A stretch of 64,000 nucleotides of DNA from Anisus vortex (Eukaryota; Mollusca; Gastropoda; Planorbidae): contig OX421497.1 in assembly GCA_949126835.1 (NCBI GenBank), positions 14,761,679 to 14,825,678 on the forward strand. The letters run 5' to 3'. The notes below the pieces were generated by a model. That model was not told the DNA's origin and did not search any database. It saw nothing but the letters and a program-made list of their open reading frames with translations. The position numbers were made by a program, and so were the translations under genes. Of this stretch, positions 1 to 9,197 are shown one piece after another; the first letter of the stretch is position 1; each line of letters opens with the position of its first letter.

Positions 1-9
1 TTAGCTTAC

Positions 10-165
10 GTGATGAACATTCTTTGTTATCATTCCAGTAGTTGGTGAAAGAACAGATACAACGAGGACTTCGCTCGTTGTCGAAATTGCATTCCCAGGA
101 TTTTCCAGATTCACAAGAACCATTGTTACCTCCACATATTTCACCGTATGTTCTGGGAATTTCAG
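10..165 (-). CDS. EGF-like exon 4 of the left EGF/FN3 gene
   Basis: Internal exon of 156 nt, phase 1 at both ends, read on the minus strand. The acceptor is the AG at 167-166 (AATAG|CTGAAATT) and the donor is CAC|GTAAGC at 9-8. It encodes six cysteines spaced C-X6-C-X7-C-X9-C-X1-C-X11-C, an EGF-like pattern shared exactly by the three other copies in this gene. The start GEICGGNNGSC and the end WNDNKECSS are typical of the set. EGF-like modules are disulfide-bonded extracellular domains. It is the last exon visible before the left edge, so more of the gene lies outside. The exon is intact, but the two FN3 exons just upstream are damaged, so this copy may belong to a dead part of the gene or be reached only by exon skipping. 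Function beyond an extracellular adhesion or recognition role is unknown. Confidence 0.8.
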
Positions 166-455
166 CTATTTAGTGTTTAACATGAAAAAATAAGTGTTGT
201 CAACATTATCAGCAATAAACAAATCATAATAATTTTGTATATTTAAATTTAAATGCATGTGTTTGTGCAGTGTGTAAATAGGTGTTAGTGTTTTCACTGT
301 GATTAAGCTGGTGTTGAAGTGAAGAATACTTTCATTTCCATATTGAACTTTAAATCGAACTGAACGTTTAAAATGAGATGAATATGACCAGGACAAGGTG
401 ACGCTACTTGTGGTGATATTTGTGACCTTGATATTTGATATTTTCAGTTGCTCAA
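166..455 (-). pseudogene. Truncated FN3-like exon fused to an intron (FN3 copy 4)
   Basis: The acceptor side (AAAG|TTGAGC at 457-456) and the first half of an FN3 module are recognisable: TLSWSYSSHFKRSVRFKV and then the NTSLITVKTLTP segment. Homology to the other 273-nt FN3 exons stops near 277-283. From there the sequence instead matches the intron that normally precedes an EGF exon (compare the minus strand of 4500-4540). The conserved PPELYYAERNGPG segment and the donor are therefore missing. The frame runs on through intron sequence to a stop at 166, next to the acceptor of the following EGF exon. A single deletion between an FN3 exon and the following intron explains this. The module cannot be spliced normally. 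Confidence 0.75.
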
Positions 456-611
456 CTTTAAAAAGTATAAATTATTGTACACGGTTTTTAACGAAATGTG
501 CTAAGGTCCATACATTTAGAATGTTATAAATTGTAATTGTAAAAATGTTTGGTAAAAAAAAATAATTTAAGAAAGAATTACTAAAATAATCAAACAATGA
601 TAAAGTCTTAC

Positions 612-884
612 CTGTTTTAACACTGATCCAATCGCCTGGTCCATTTCTTTCTGCATAATACAGCTCTGGTGGAATGTTTACAAAAATATAAAATGTATAG
701 AATGTATTAGGTTTTAGTGCTTTGACAGTGATTACGCTGGTGTTGAAGTAAAGAATACTCTGGTTTCCATATTGTACTCTAAATCAAACTGAACGTTTAT
801 AGGGAGATGAATATGACCAGGACAATGTGGCACTACTTGTGGTGACATTTGAGACCTTGATATTTGATATTTTCAGTTGCTCAA
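612..884 (-). pseudogene. FN3-like exon with in-frame stop (FN3 copy 3)
   Basis: Exon of exactly 273 nt with acceptor TTTACAG (886-885) and donor ACAG|GTAAGAC (611-610), phase 1-1, so splicing signals are intact. The translation follows the FN3 pattern of the family (start VEQLKISNIKVSNVTTSSAT, later NIPPELYYAERNGPGDW). The codon that is CGA (Arg in RSVRF) in the sister exons is TGA here, at plus positions 784-786. This is a C-to-T change at a CpG, the commonest point mutation. It would truncate the protein unless the exon is skipped; because the exon is phase-symmetric, skipping keeps the frame. It could also be an assembly or allelic difference. Confidence 0.78.
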
Positions 885-1539
885 CTGTAAAAAAAAAATA
901 TTAAAAAAAACAAACATTGTGGTACAAATTTTAATTTACTTTGAAGACAATATCAAAGAAAATTATGTTTTAAATGAAATTACGTTACTTGATGGATGTC
1001 AAGGGTTGAATAATGAAACAGTATGTTTTAAGATTTAACTGCAAAACGTTAACATGACATTTAAATACTGAATATCCTACACAACGTTTGCTAGTGATGA
1101 AAAATATCATTTTTATTATTCTTGACACCTAGCATTATATGTCCTCCCCAATCTGTATTTGCTATAGTTTTAAATAGATTTTTTGTTTTGTTTTTACCAT
1201 TGTGGTTGAGTTCTTTTAAATGTAGCAGGAAATTAAATTTATTAACAAATATGACTCCGAGAAATTTGACGCTAGTAAAACTTGATTAAACTGCAAGACA
1301 ATTTACTTAACCATACAGAACGTCAAACGAAGGCCAAAAACATTATCATATAAACTCTAAATGTTGATGCTAATTTTTACCTTTTACTAAACAACAGCAT
1401 GTTTTGAATTTAAATTGATTTTAAATAAGTTAACTAATTTATTATAATGTTTCTATCGTCCTATTAACTTATTATTACATGACACAAAGACATTTAATGC
1501 GTTTATATGGATACATCTAAAAACGTAGTCTTAGCTTAC
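885..1539 (-). other. Intron between EGF exon 3 and FN3 copy 3
   Basis: 655 bp of AT-rich intron. The part next to the EGF donor (about 1490-1539) resembles the same position after the other EGF exons (near 4190-4260 and 6250-6330), showing that exon and flanking intron were duplicated together. No other gene or named repeat is seen. Confidence 0.6.
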
Positions 1540-1695
1540 GTGATAAACACTCCTCGTTGTCAGTCCTGTACTGCCTAAAACTACACATACAACGTGCCTT
1601 TAACTCGATTTCACGATAACAGTCCCAGTTATGTCCGGCTTCACAGGATCCATAATTACCTCCACATATTTCACCATATGTTCTGGGTATTGCAG
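1540..1695 (-). CDS. EGF-like exon 3 of the left EGF/FN3 gene
   Basis: 156-nt exon, phase 1-1, acceptor AATAG|CTGCAATA (1697-1696), donor CAC|GTAAGC (1539-1538). It encodes the same six-cysteine EGF-like module (C-X6-C-X7-C-X9-C-X1-C-X11-C), beginning TYGEICGGNYGSC and ending RTDNEECLS. The reading frame is open and splice sites are canonical. It lies downstream, in gene direction, of a 2.2-kb intron that carries a retrotransposon fragment, and upstream of the stop-containing FN3 exon. Variable positions differ from copies 1, 2 and 4 while the cysteines do not, as expected of duplicated extracellular modules. Confidence 0.82.
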
Positions 1696-2779
1696 CTATT
1701 CAGAGTTTGGGATGAAAAATAAATCGTTTGTAGCTATTAGAAACATTACCAGAAATACAGAAGTCATAGTGATCAAAGTTCATTTTAAAATTAAGAACAA
1801 ATGGGTTTGTGCATGACGTATTTTTATTTCCATAATACACCCTCAGCAGAAATATATAAATAAACGTTTCGTTTCGATCTAGTTTTATTTGTAAAAAAAA
1901 AATCCGTGGTTGTTTTCAAGCAATAACAACATCATTTGCAATACGATAGCTTTAGCCTCCAGGTCACAAAGCGGTGTGACCCACTGAAAGCTCCTCCTGA
2001 ATTGATCCTAGTTAGACATTACCGAATGAAGCATGTTTCACTCCATGAGCTTTGTGACCACAGCAACTTGTGAAATAAGACATATTGTAATGTTAACTAT
2101 CTTCTAGCTTCAGCACGTAGGACAATAATTAACGCAACTAGTTTGAACTTACATTTGTTGTGGTTGACTTAACGACAAATTAAAATCTCGCGATAATTAT
2201 GAAATCAGTAGTGTAGTGTTAGTTTTAATGATATTGCAAAAGACTAGTATTGCACAAGGCAAACGCATTTTTCAATGTCTAAGTTGTTTTTTTTAAAGTT
2301 TTACAAGATACATTGGTTTGATATTAAGACATCTGTTCTGGTTTGATCCTAACAAAATGTGTATTGCTTTTGTAAACTCTTATATTTGTATACCAACATA
2401 TGACTTCCTTCATGTCATTTAGACTTCGTGATGGTTAGGGTAATGCAGATATCATGACTACAATTCTATTTAATTTCTTTCTGCTTGCCTTTTCTTTTAA
2501 AAGTGTATCGTCCTGTCCTTTCTTCGCGCCCTTACTCTCCTCTTAAAATAAATAGAAATGTTTACATTAAAATTGTACTTCTTTGTTTATCTTAGTCATG
2601 CAATTGTAACTCGACCCCATATATTAAGTTAGTCGACTATAAAAAAAAGCCCTTGCTATGGTGGACCGATATACCTTTGGTAGCTCCTCCGACATTACGG
2701 TTTCTCGAAAAAGATGGTTAACATTATCAAAAACTTTAAATAATGTATTTCTTGCAGAGTGACTCACAAAAAGCAGCTT

Positions 2780-3310
2780 ACAGACAGCTCTCAGATGCTA
2801 CCGGAGAATGACTAGGATGCATCTGTCACCGTTAATTTACACTAATCCCCGAACCAATTGTACTGATCGGAAATCTACTAGTGGAAGAAAAGTCGTCACA
2901 CAACTGGGAAGCATCATTGATGAGCATGATGCAATTGGGGCTAATGTAAAGGTTCAAATAGGAAAGGCTAACTGCCATTATACAGCTAAAAAAAGTATGG
3001 ACCTGAAGAGAGCTTTATCACTGTCTACGAGGATCACACTTTTAAGGTCCTGCTTTCCGGAGAAGAAACACGGGGGATAATTTAAAAAAAACAACAGAAC
3101 TTCATTATTAGCTGCCTCAGTTGGGTTTTCCAGATTTGCTGGTCTGACACCATCAGTAAGGCAGATCTCTTGCGATTCAGGAAAAGAAGATGGAGTTGGT
3201 TGGGCATATCCGTTGAAAACCACCCTCCTTCGTCACTAGGCAGTGGAATGCACAACGAAAGAGAAAAAATAAAAACAGCTGGGGACGCCATTTAGAGGCA
3301 AAATTTTAAG
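2780..3310 (+). mobile_element. Degenerate LINE (RTE/L1-like) C-terminal fragment
   Basis: The plus-strand reading contains two landmarks of the region downstream of reverse transcriptase in RTE/L1-type elements. One is a QIGKANCHYTAKKSMDLKR...LSLSTRITLLRSC stretch (in the 90-codon frame 2808-3080). Past frameshifts there is an RKRRWSWLGHIR-like stretch near 3180-3220, followed by a QWN..RKRK..SWGRH segment to about 3295. The RT core is absent and stops and frameshifts are present, so this is an old 5'-truncated insertion in an intron, opposite in orientation to the host gene. Clade assignment is tentative. Confidence 0.55.
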
Positions 3311-3477
3311 GATAGGCTTCAAATGGCTGGAAATAGAAACGATGTCCCAATATATAGGACTCTACAGATGTATAACTGTATACTTTAAAAATATTCCGAT
3401 TCCCATTGTTTAATTTAAAGACACGTGAACTTATTGTCTCACATTTAACCTTTGCGATCTGACTTCATGCATGTGTC

Positions 3478-3545
3478 CTCCCTAGCTGAGTGGTTAGCAT
3501 ATCCAACTGCAATGCGAAGGCCCAGGGATCGATTCCCCACAGATT
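3478..3545 (+). repeat. tRNA-like sequence (SINE head remnant)
   Basis: Contains an A-box-like TAGCTGAGTGGTTAGC and, about 35 nt later, a B-box-like GGGATCGATTCCCC, the layout of an RNA polymerase III promoter in a tRNA gene. The arms do not pair into a convincing complete tRNA, so a tRNA-derived SINE head is more likely. A second T-arm-like stretch (GTTCAATTCTCATCC) lies near 3672. Confidence 0.4.
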
Positions 3546-3887
3546 TTTCTACTTTTTTAAAATGTCCATTATTTTACTATTATTAGATTGTAAAGAATTT
3601 CAGGACTATTCAAATGATTTTAGTAAGTACAGTCTAGTAATTATATTTTAGAGGCATGCGGAAGACGGATGTTCAATTCTCATCCAGGGATAGATCTAGT
3701 GCTAACCTTTTGTTCATGAAAAAGACATGCTTACTGTAAATATTAAGTATTTTTAATGTATTTTTCCCCGGATAGATAGATACACTTTGCGATTTTCGAA
3801 TAAAGAAATTAAGATAGCACGAGAAGAAAATACTTCGAAAAAAATAAATGAAATAATTAATGAAAATCTAAAATGACAAACTCGTAC

Positions 3888-4160
3888 CTGTTTGAACTAA
3901 TTTAAATTCACCAGGTCCGTTTCTTTCCCTGTAATACAGGTCTGGTGGAATGTTTACGGAAATAAAAAATGCATAAAATGAATCAGGTTCTAGATCTTCG
4001 ATTGTGGTTTGGCTCGTGTTGGCGTAAACAAATGTCCCGTTTCCATAACGAACTTTAAATCGAACTGAACGTTTATACGGAGATGAATATGACCAGGACA
4101 ATGTGGCGCTACTTATGGTGACATTTGCGACCTTGATATTTGATATTTTTAGTTCATCAA
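3888..4160 (-). CDS. FN3-like exon 2 of the left EGF/FN3 gene
   Basis: Exon of 273 nt, phase 1-1, acceptor CATAG (4162-4161) and donor ACAG|GTACGA (3887-3886). The 91-residue module is an FN3-like beta-sandwich: N-terminal VDELKISNIKVANVT strand, ATLSWSY with the core Trp, KRSVRFKVRYGN, NTSQTTIEDLEPDSFY with the Tyr-corner-like segment, and SVNIPPDLYYRERNGPGEF. FN3 modules act in extracellular adhesion or ligand binding. The preceding intron to EGF exon 2 is only 103 bp, against about 660 bp for the other pairs. Fully open and among the best-preserved copies. Confidence 0.85.
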
Positions 4161-4263
4161 CTATGAAAAAAAAACGAACTTTTTATTACAGAACACAAAC
4201 ACATTTAATGCATATTTATGACTATGAACTAAAGCCATACTTAAAATTGTAAAAATTGCTTAC

Positions 4264-4419
4264 GTGATGAGCATTCCTTGTTATCATTCCAATAGTCTAT
4301 AATATTACACGTACAACGTCCATGTAGCTTGTTTTCACGATAACAATCCCATGATTTTCCAGATTCGCATAGGGGAAACTTACCTCCACATAGTTCACCA
4401 TGTTTTCTGGGAATATCAG
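4264..4419 (-). CDS. EGF-like exon 2 of the left EGF/FN3 gene
   Basis: 156-nt, phase 1-1 exon; acceptor AAAATAG|CTGATATT (4421-4420), donor CAC|GTAAGC (4263-4262). The module begins DIPRKHGELCGGKFPLC and ends YWNDNKECSS, with the same six-cysteine spacing as the other copies. The acceptor at 4420 was preferred to an AG nearer the first cysteine because only this one gives the phase needed to join the FN3 exons. Confidence 0.85.
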
Positions 4420-5391
4420 CTATTTTGAGTTTTGGAATGAAAGTAAATGGTTTGTAACATATAGAAACAGTATAACCAATACACATATCTTGTTACTACT
4501 TTATATTTAAATTGAGATAAATGTGTTTGTAAATAGTGTATTTTATTATCTTAATACAACCTTAGCTTAATTGCATAAATAAATAGTTTTTTTCCGATTT
4601 ACTAGTAAAAAAAAGGTCGCGTAATTGTTTTCATGCGTCGACAATATCTTTTGCTATGCGATAGCTTTTGCCCTAGATCACGAAGGACCACTGTAGTGAG
4701 CCTTTCCTAAACTGAGCCTAGTTATACATTACCAACGAAAGGATTTTTTTTCCAAAAGCTTCTTCTATGTCAGTGTGACAGGTTTTGCAGAACCGACAAA
4801 AAAAAAATTATCCTAGCCTCGACACACGCCAAAAAAAAAAAAAAAAAACCACGCGACTAGATACAACTTACCTTTGTATTGTTTGATTTTAAGACAAGCT
4901 CACATCTTATGCTATTTATTTAGGCCTAATCAGTAAGTGTTCTGTTATTTTTTATAATATTGCTAAGAACTAATATTGTACACAGGTAAACGCATTTTCC
5001 CGTGAAAGCTTAAAAAATTGTTTTAATAATTGCTTCATTTGAACTATTTGATAGTACACGTGTACATTAAATCGGCCATTTCCCTTAAGAGAATAATATT
5101 TGTTTTGAACATTTAAATAAAGTATCTATAGCCATATATCACTGCTTTGAACTTTAGAAATTTACATTTTTTTTTTGTTTTTAATAAAAATGTCTACATT
5201 TAGAGTAATTTCTAACCTTTTGTGGGTAGGGTCGGATCTAAGTGCGTTATCACACTACTATAAAGGTAAATTAATAAATATTTACTATTACTAAATAATA
5301 GTTATGATGATACAGGAAGAAGATGTTTGAATTTTTGTTTAAAGTAGTGAATAAAAAAAACAAACCATGTCAAACCATGTCAAACTCTTAC
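4420..5391 (-). other. Intron between FN3 exon 1 and EGF exon 2
   Basis: 972 bp of AT-rich intron with poly-A tracts near 4800-4850. The part adjoining the EGF acceptor (4440-4560) is homologous to the equivalent intron before EGF exon 4. Nothing else recognisable. Confidence 0.55.
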
Positions 5392-5664
5392 CTGTTTTTA
5401 CATTTAGCCAAAAACCCGGTCCATTTCTTTCTGCGTAATACAGTTCTGGTGGAATGTTTATGTAAATAGAAAATGTATTCACTGTACTAGGTGTTAGTCC
5501 TTCCATTGTGAATAGGTTGGTGTTGACGTAGATAATACTCTCGTTTCCATATTCAACTTTAAATCGAACTGAACGTTTATAAGGAGATTTATATGACCAG
5601 GACAAGGTGAAGCTGGTTGTGGTGACATTTATGACATTGAAATGTGATATTTCAAGTTGGTCAA
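5392..5664 (-). CDS. FN3-like exon 1 of the left EGF/FN3 gene
   Basis: 273-nt, phase 1-1 exon with acceptor TTTTAG (5666-5665) and donor ACAG|GTAAGA (5391-5390). The intact module starts VDQLEISHFNVINVTTTSF, has LSWSYKSPYKRSVRFKVEYG, and ends NIPPELYYAERNGPGFW. It is the first FN3 module after the signal peptide and first EGF-like module. The stretch KRSVRF and the PPELYY..ERNGPG segment are near-invariant across all FN3 copies here, while the loops before and after NTS vary. Confidence 0.87.
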
Positions 5665-6332
5665 CTAAAAACAAATTCAAATATCGAACATTGTTGTTAA
5701 AATAGTTAAGAAACATTTATTTGATATTTTAGATTGCAATTTTACTTTTGTTTAAAGAAAATAGACCATATTTAAGTCATAAAGTGTTTAATAGATATTA
5801 ATTTATTTGATAGAGGTAGAGCTTTTAAGATTAAATTGATATGATATAAAACGAGAAATTAGAATACTGAAAATAAATGTTCACTAGTACTAGAAAATGT
5901 AATTGTTTTTTTTGGTTGCCAAGACAGCTTGACCTATAAACAATCTACTGATCTGTCAACCATGGATACATCGTTGCTAGGAGAAACAATCAATTATAAA
6001 ACATACCGAATATTTTACAAATACAACCAATAAGTTATACTCTATCTTTTGCCTCTACCTCTTATTTTAGAAGATAATAGGTGTTCAATATAGTTAGAAG
6101 GCTTGAATTTATTTAAATATATTTACTTTTATGTTTCATTGAAATATATTGCTTTAAAAAGCCAGTACATTTTGCAAATTATCAGCATTTCAGTTCTAAT
6201 TAAACGGCAAGATAATTTGTATCTTGTTACTATCAGCTGATGGACAACTTATGATTACAAAACACAAAAAGAACTAATGTATTTATATGTCTAAGAAATA
6301 GAACCATGCTGAAAATGATAATATTAGCTTAC

Positions 6333-6482
6333 GTGATGTGCATTCTTGGTCATCATTATAGTATTCCTTTTCATTACACATACAACGTCCCCGTGGTTCG
6401 TTTTCAATATAACAGTGCCAGGTTCTTCCAGGCTCACAAGAACCATAAAAGATGCCACATGTTTCACCATGTCTTCTGTAAG
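6333..6482 (-). CDS. EGF-like exon 1 of the left EGF/FN3 gene
   Basis: 150-nt, phase 1-1 exon: acceptor GAAAAG|CTTACAG (6484-6483), donor CAC|GTAAGC (6332-6331). It is two codons shorter before the first cysteine than the other EGF exons. It encodes RRHGETCGIFYGSC...RGRCMC...NDDQECTS with unchanged C-X6-C-X7-C-X9-C-X1-C-X11-C spacing. It joins in frame to the signal-peptide exon (G|CT). Longer open frames in other phases across this exon lack cysteines and are shadows. Confidence 0.82.
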
Positions 6483-6769
6483 CTTTTCAGTGTTTGGCAC
6501 GAAAGTAAATGTATGTAACAATTATAAACATTATCAGCACGCACTATAGCATATAACTGTTTTCAACGGGTGATGCGCTCTATAGGCATTATTATTATTA
6601 TTATATTATAATAAAAATACATGTTTGAGTACATTGTATAATTTATTTCCGTAAAAGAGTCTTAGGTAAAAAATCATAAATAAATAATTGCTTTCTATTT
6701 TCTCTGGGTATTTGTTTTTGTCATGGAAGTAAATAAGCTGTAAAAATTAAAACCAATATAACTAAATCA

Positions 6770-6824
<55 letters not shown>

Positions 6825-7922
6825 GAAAGCCCAATCAAATATGTCGGTTTAGCTGTCTGTCCGGAACATGAAAGCCCAGTTTTAATTTTTGTAGCCCAAG
6901 TTCCCAGTTTAAAGTGACGCACCATCTTGATCACTGTAAAAAAATGTTTTAGTTTTTAGAGTATGTAGGTTCTTATGTATTGAAACAAATAAATGCAGAC
7001 TAATGACGTAATGTTTAACACATTTTTAAATACATGTGTGTAGGCAAAAACTATAGATTAGTGTCACGCTCTCCGTTTTTACTATTTCTTTTTCTCTCTT
7101 TGTCTCTTTAACAACATAACGCAAACATAATTTATTTTTTTTGTTGTAGATTTTGTAACTTTTCTTTTGTAAATTAGAAAAGCGCTGTATTTAAAGCGTA
7201 TATAATGAGACGCAATGTGGCTTGGCGACACTGCTTTGGATCACAAATGTGATCTACGGTTAGTGATGAATATGTAATGAACAGTTCACGAGTTGTATAT
7301 AGTTATCCTAGTCCGAAACAAAGAAATGGACATATTGGATAAGGATTAAAAACCTGGACTTTCATGTATCTAGACAAATATAAGAATATCATTTAATAGA
7401 GTATAAGAGTAAAAGAGTGTAGTATGTTGTTGTACAACCAATTTATTTATTTAGATGTTTCATTGATTATTATTTGATGAATTACAATTCATTACAATAT
7501 ACACTTGTTACTATGCTATTTCATGATACGCACATTTACTCTTATTATGTTAAATCCATTTCAATAATTTTCATTTTTACTGTTGTAGCCTATGTTAGAG
7601 GCACAATCTCACGCTTGACCTACGCCCTGTCCATAACGTATTACTTTAATAATACTTTTTATATGACCAACGCCAAATTGTAAAATTTCTTCAGCCACTC
7701 AAAATTTCAGCGGTCTGTTATGTCGCAACACATTGGACTTGACTAGACGCGACACACCCTGTTTCATGGTGTTTGCAGACTTGAATTTTTTAGCACTTTT
7801 ATAATGAACAAATGTTATTCTAGTTTTAGCGTTTTTGCTAAGGACTAGTATTGTAAATTGGTAAATGCACTTTTACACGCTTTACTAATTTCCTCAGATG
7901 TCTCAATGAAACAGTAACTTAC
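6483..7922 (-). other. Intron 1 of the left EGF/FN3 gene
   Basis: 1.44-kb intron between the signal-peptide exon and EGF exon 1. It holds a (TA)n microsatellite (about 6772-6821) and a TAT-type run near 6587-6605. No coding signal was found. The 69-codon plus-strand frame at 7474-7683 is AT-rich and unsupported. Confidence 0.55.
6772..6821. repeat. (TA)n microsatellite
   Basis: About 25 uninterrupted TA dinucleotides in intron 1. Likely length-polymorphic. Confidence 0.9.
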
Positions 7923-8035
7923 CAGCTTCACCAATGTCCACAGCTGCCAGGTGGAATATCAATACAAAATAAAATAGTGTTGACATATTACTTCTGTGGT
8001 GTATTTCTCTACAGTCACTACATCTCACTTCGGAT
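7923..8035 (-). CDS. First coding exon with signal peptide, left EGF/FN3 gene
   Basis: Coding part 7923-7986 (64 nt, ending phase 1) starts at an ATG on the minus strand and reads MSTLFYFVLIFHLAAVDIG, then EA and the first base of the next codon before a strong donor G|GTAAGT (7922-7921). This is a classic signal peptide: short N-terminus, a hydrophobic LFYFVLIFHLAA core and small residues near a cleavage site. Upstream a polypyrimidine stretch and CAG (8038-8036) suggest a 5'UTR splice acceptor, so the exon may begin at 8035 with more 5'UTR further upstream. The phase matches every downstream EGF and FN3 exon. This identifies the 5' end of a gene running leftward off the window. Confidence 0.8.
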
Positions 8036-8774
8036 CTGAATGAAGAGAATTTTTAACGTAGTTGTTATATTTTTTTTTTGAATATAATTATTCTATTGGA
8101 ATTTCTTTATTAAAAAAAAAGCTTTAAAAATTAAAATACTCTACAAATAAGAAATAGCAAGACTAGTCTAAGTATATTTCAGGAATTTTGAAATTGAGAT
8201 TTTAATACATGTCAGAATATAAAGTAAACATCATTACAATTTAACGGTCTTGTTGCATGTCCTAAAGTTATAGCTCATAATCTAGAATAAAAAACGGATA
8301 AATGAATGTTATCATTTTGAAAACTAAATCTTTCGAAGTGTATACTGTAGTGTCGAGTGATTACATATTTGAGAAAAAAAAGTACATACCACTCATGTCT
8401 TTCTGTTTACAATGTACACATTTTGCATCTTTTTACGAATCTATGTATCTACAATATGTATATCTATTGGCCTATCCTATCAAACTAGGTTCTCTTGCTG
8501 CTAGTTTATCTAATGTGCAAAGTCAAAATCTATAAGTACATTTAAATGAGAAGGATATTTACCAAAACTAAAAATGACTATATGCGCCAGTCTCTCTCTC
8601 TCTCTATGAGGTATTTTATTTTTTCAATTTACTTTAATATACTTCCTCATTAAAATAAATAATTCACTGGGACTTCTACCCAATCACATTTGGTTATTTT
8701 TATCTTTTGAGAATTGGTTATAAAGAGAATAATATGGAAAATTCAAGTACAGAAAGTAAAGAGAGAGAAACTGA
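8036..8774. other. Upstream region of the left EGF/FN3 gene
   Basis: AT-rich DNA without a recognisable gene. The 77-codon plus-strand frame at 8302-8535 shows no domain or motif. A short TCTC run lies near 8589-8607. The promoter is expected here or beyond a 5'UTR intron, but no clear core element is seen. Confidence 0.4.
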
Positions 8775-9197
8775 GAGGGTGCAGAAGATAAAGGTGATAA
8801 AGGCTCCCGGTGATAAAGCGAATAGAGCACAAAATTATGTCCATTACGTACGGATGCATAAAGAGCATTGCTCCCAGGGCCGGATTTACCTATAAGCTAG
8901 ACAAGCTATAGCTTAGGGCTCCCACTGACTTGGGGGACCCCAAACAAAATTTTGGGAGTAAAAAATTGTCAAATATACTTAAATATACTGCATCATTATT
9001 TAATATATAAATAATAAACGGTAGTCCTGGAAAAATAATCTTGAGAGTTGAGTCAGTCATAATTAAGCATACTATAGCAGTGCGTGGTTTACCTTTAAAA
9101 GGAGCAATTATTTGGTTCTCCTCACAATGACAATCCCTTGGATTACTCGAACTTAAATAAAAATGTGATCCTATTCTAGCAAGCCATATACAAAAAA

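Larger units (their letters stand above)
1696..3887 (-). other. Large intron between FN3 exon 2 and EGF exon 3
   Basis: 2.2-kb intron, AT-rich, holding a degenerate LINE fragment (about 2780-3310) and tRNA-like sequence (about 3478-3545). From 1696 to 2780 and from 3550 to 3887 nothing else is recognisable apart from poly-A/T runs and EGF-exon-flanking intron homology near 1700-1800. The intron is longer than its counterparts, consistent with growth by insertion. Confidence 0.5.

Noticed and set aside
1631..1816. 61-codon plus-strand frame
   Set aside because: Antisense shadow of EGF exon 3, whose six cysteines and splice sites lie on the minus strand.
3478..3545. Functional tRNA gene
   Set aside because: A/B-box-like motifs are present, but I could not fold a full cloverleaf with acceptor stem; the same applies to 24001-24060, 33544-33636 and 63425-63495.
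6306..6549. Plus-strand frames and a cysteine-free minus frame over EGF exon 1
   Set aside because: Only the other minus frame gives the six-cysteine module in phase with the remaining exons.
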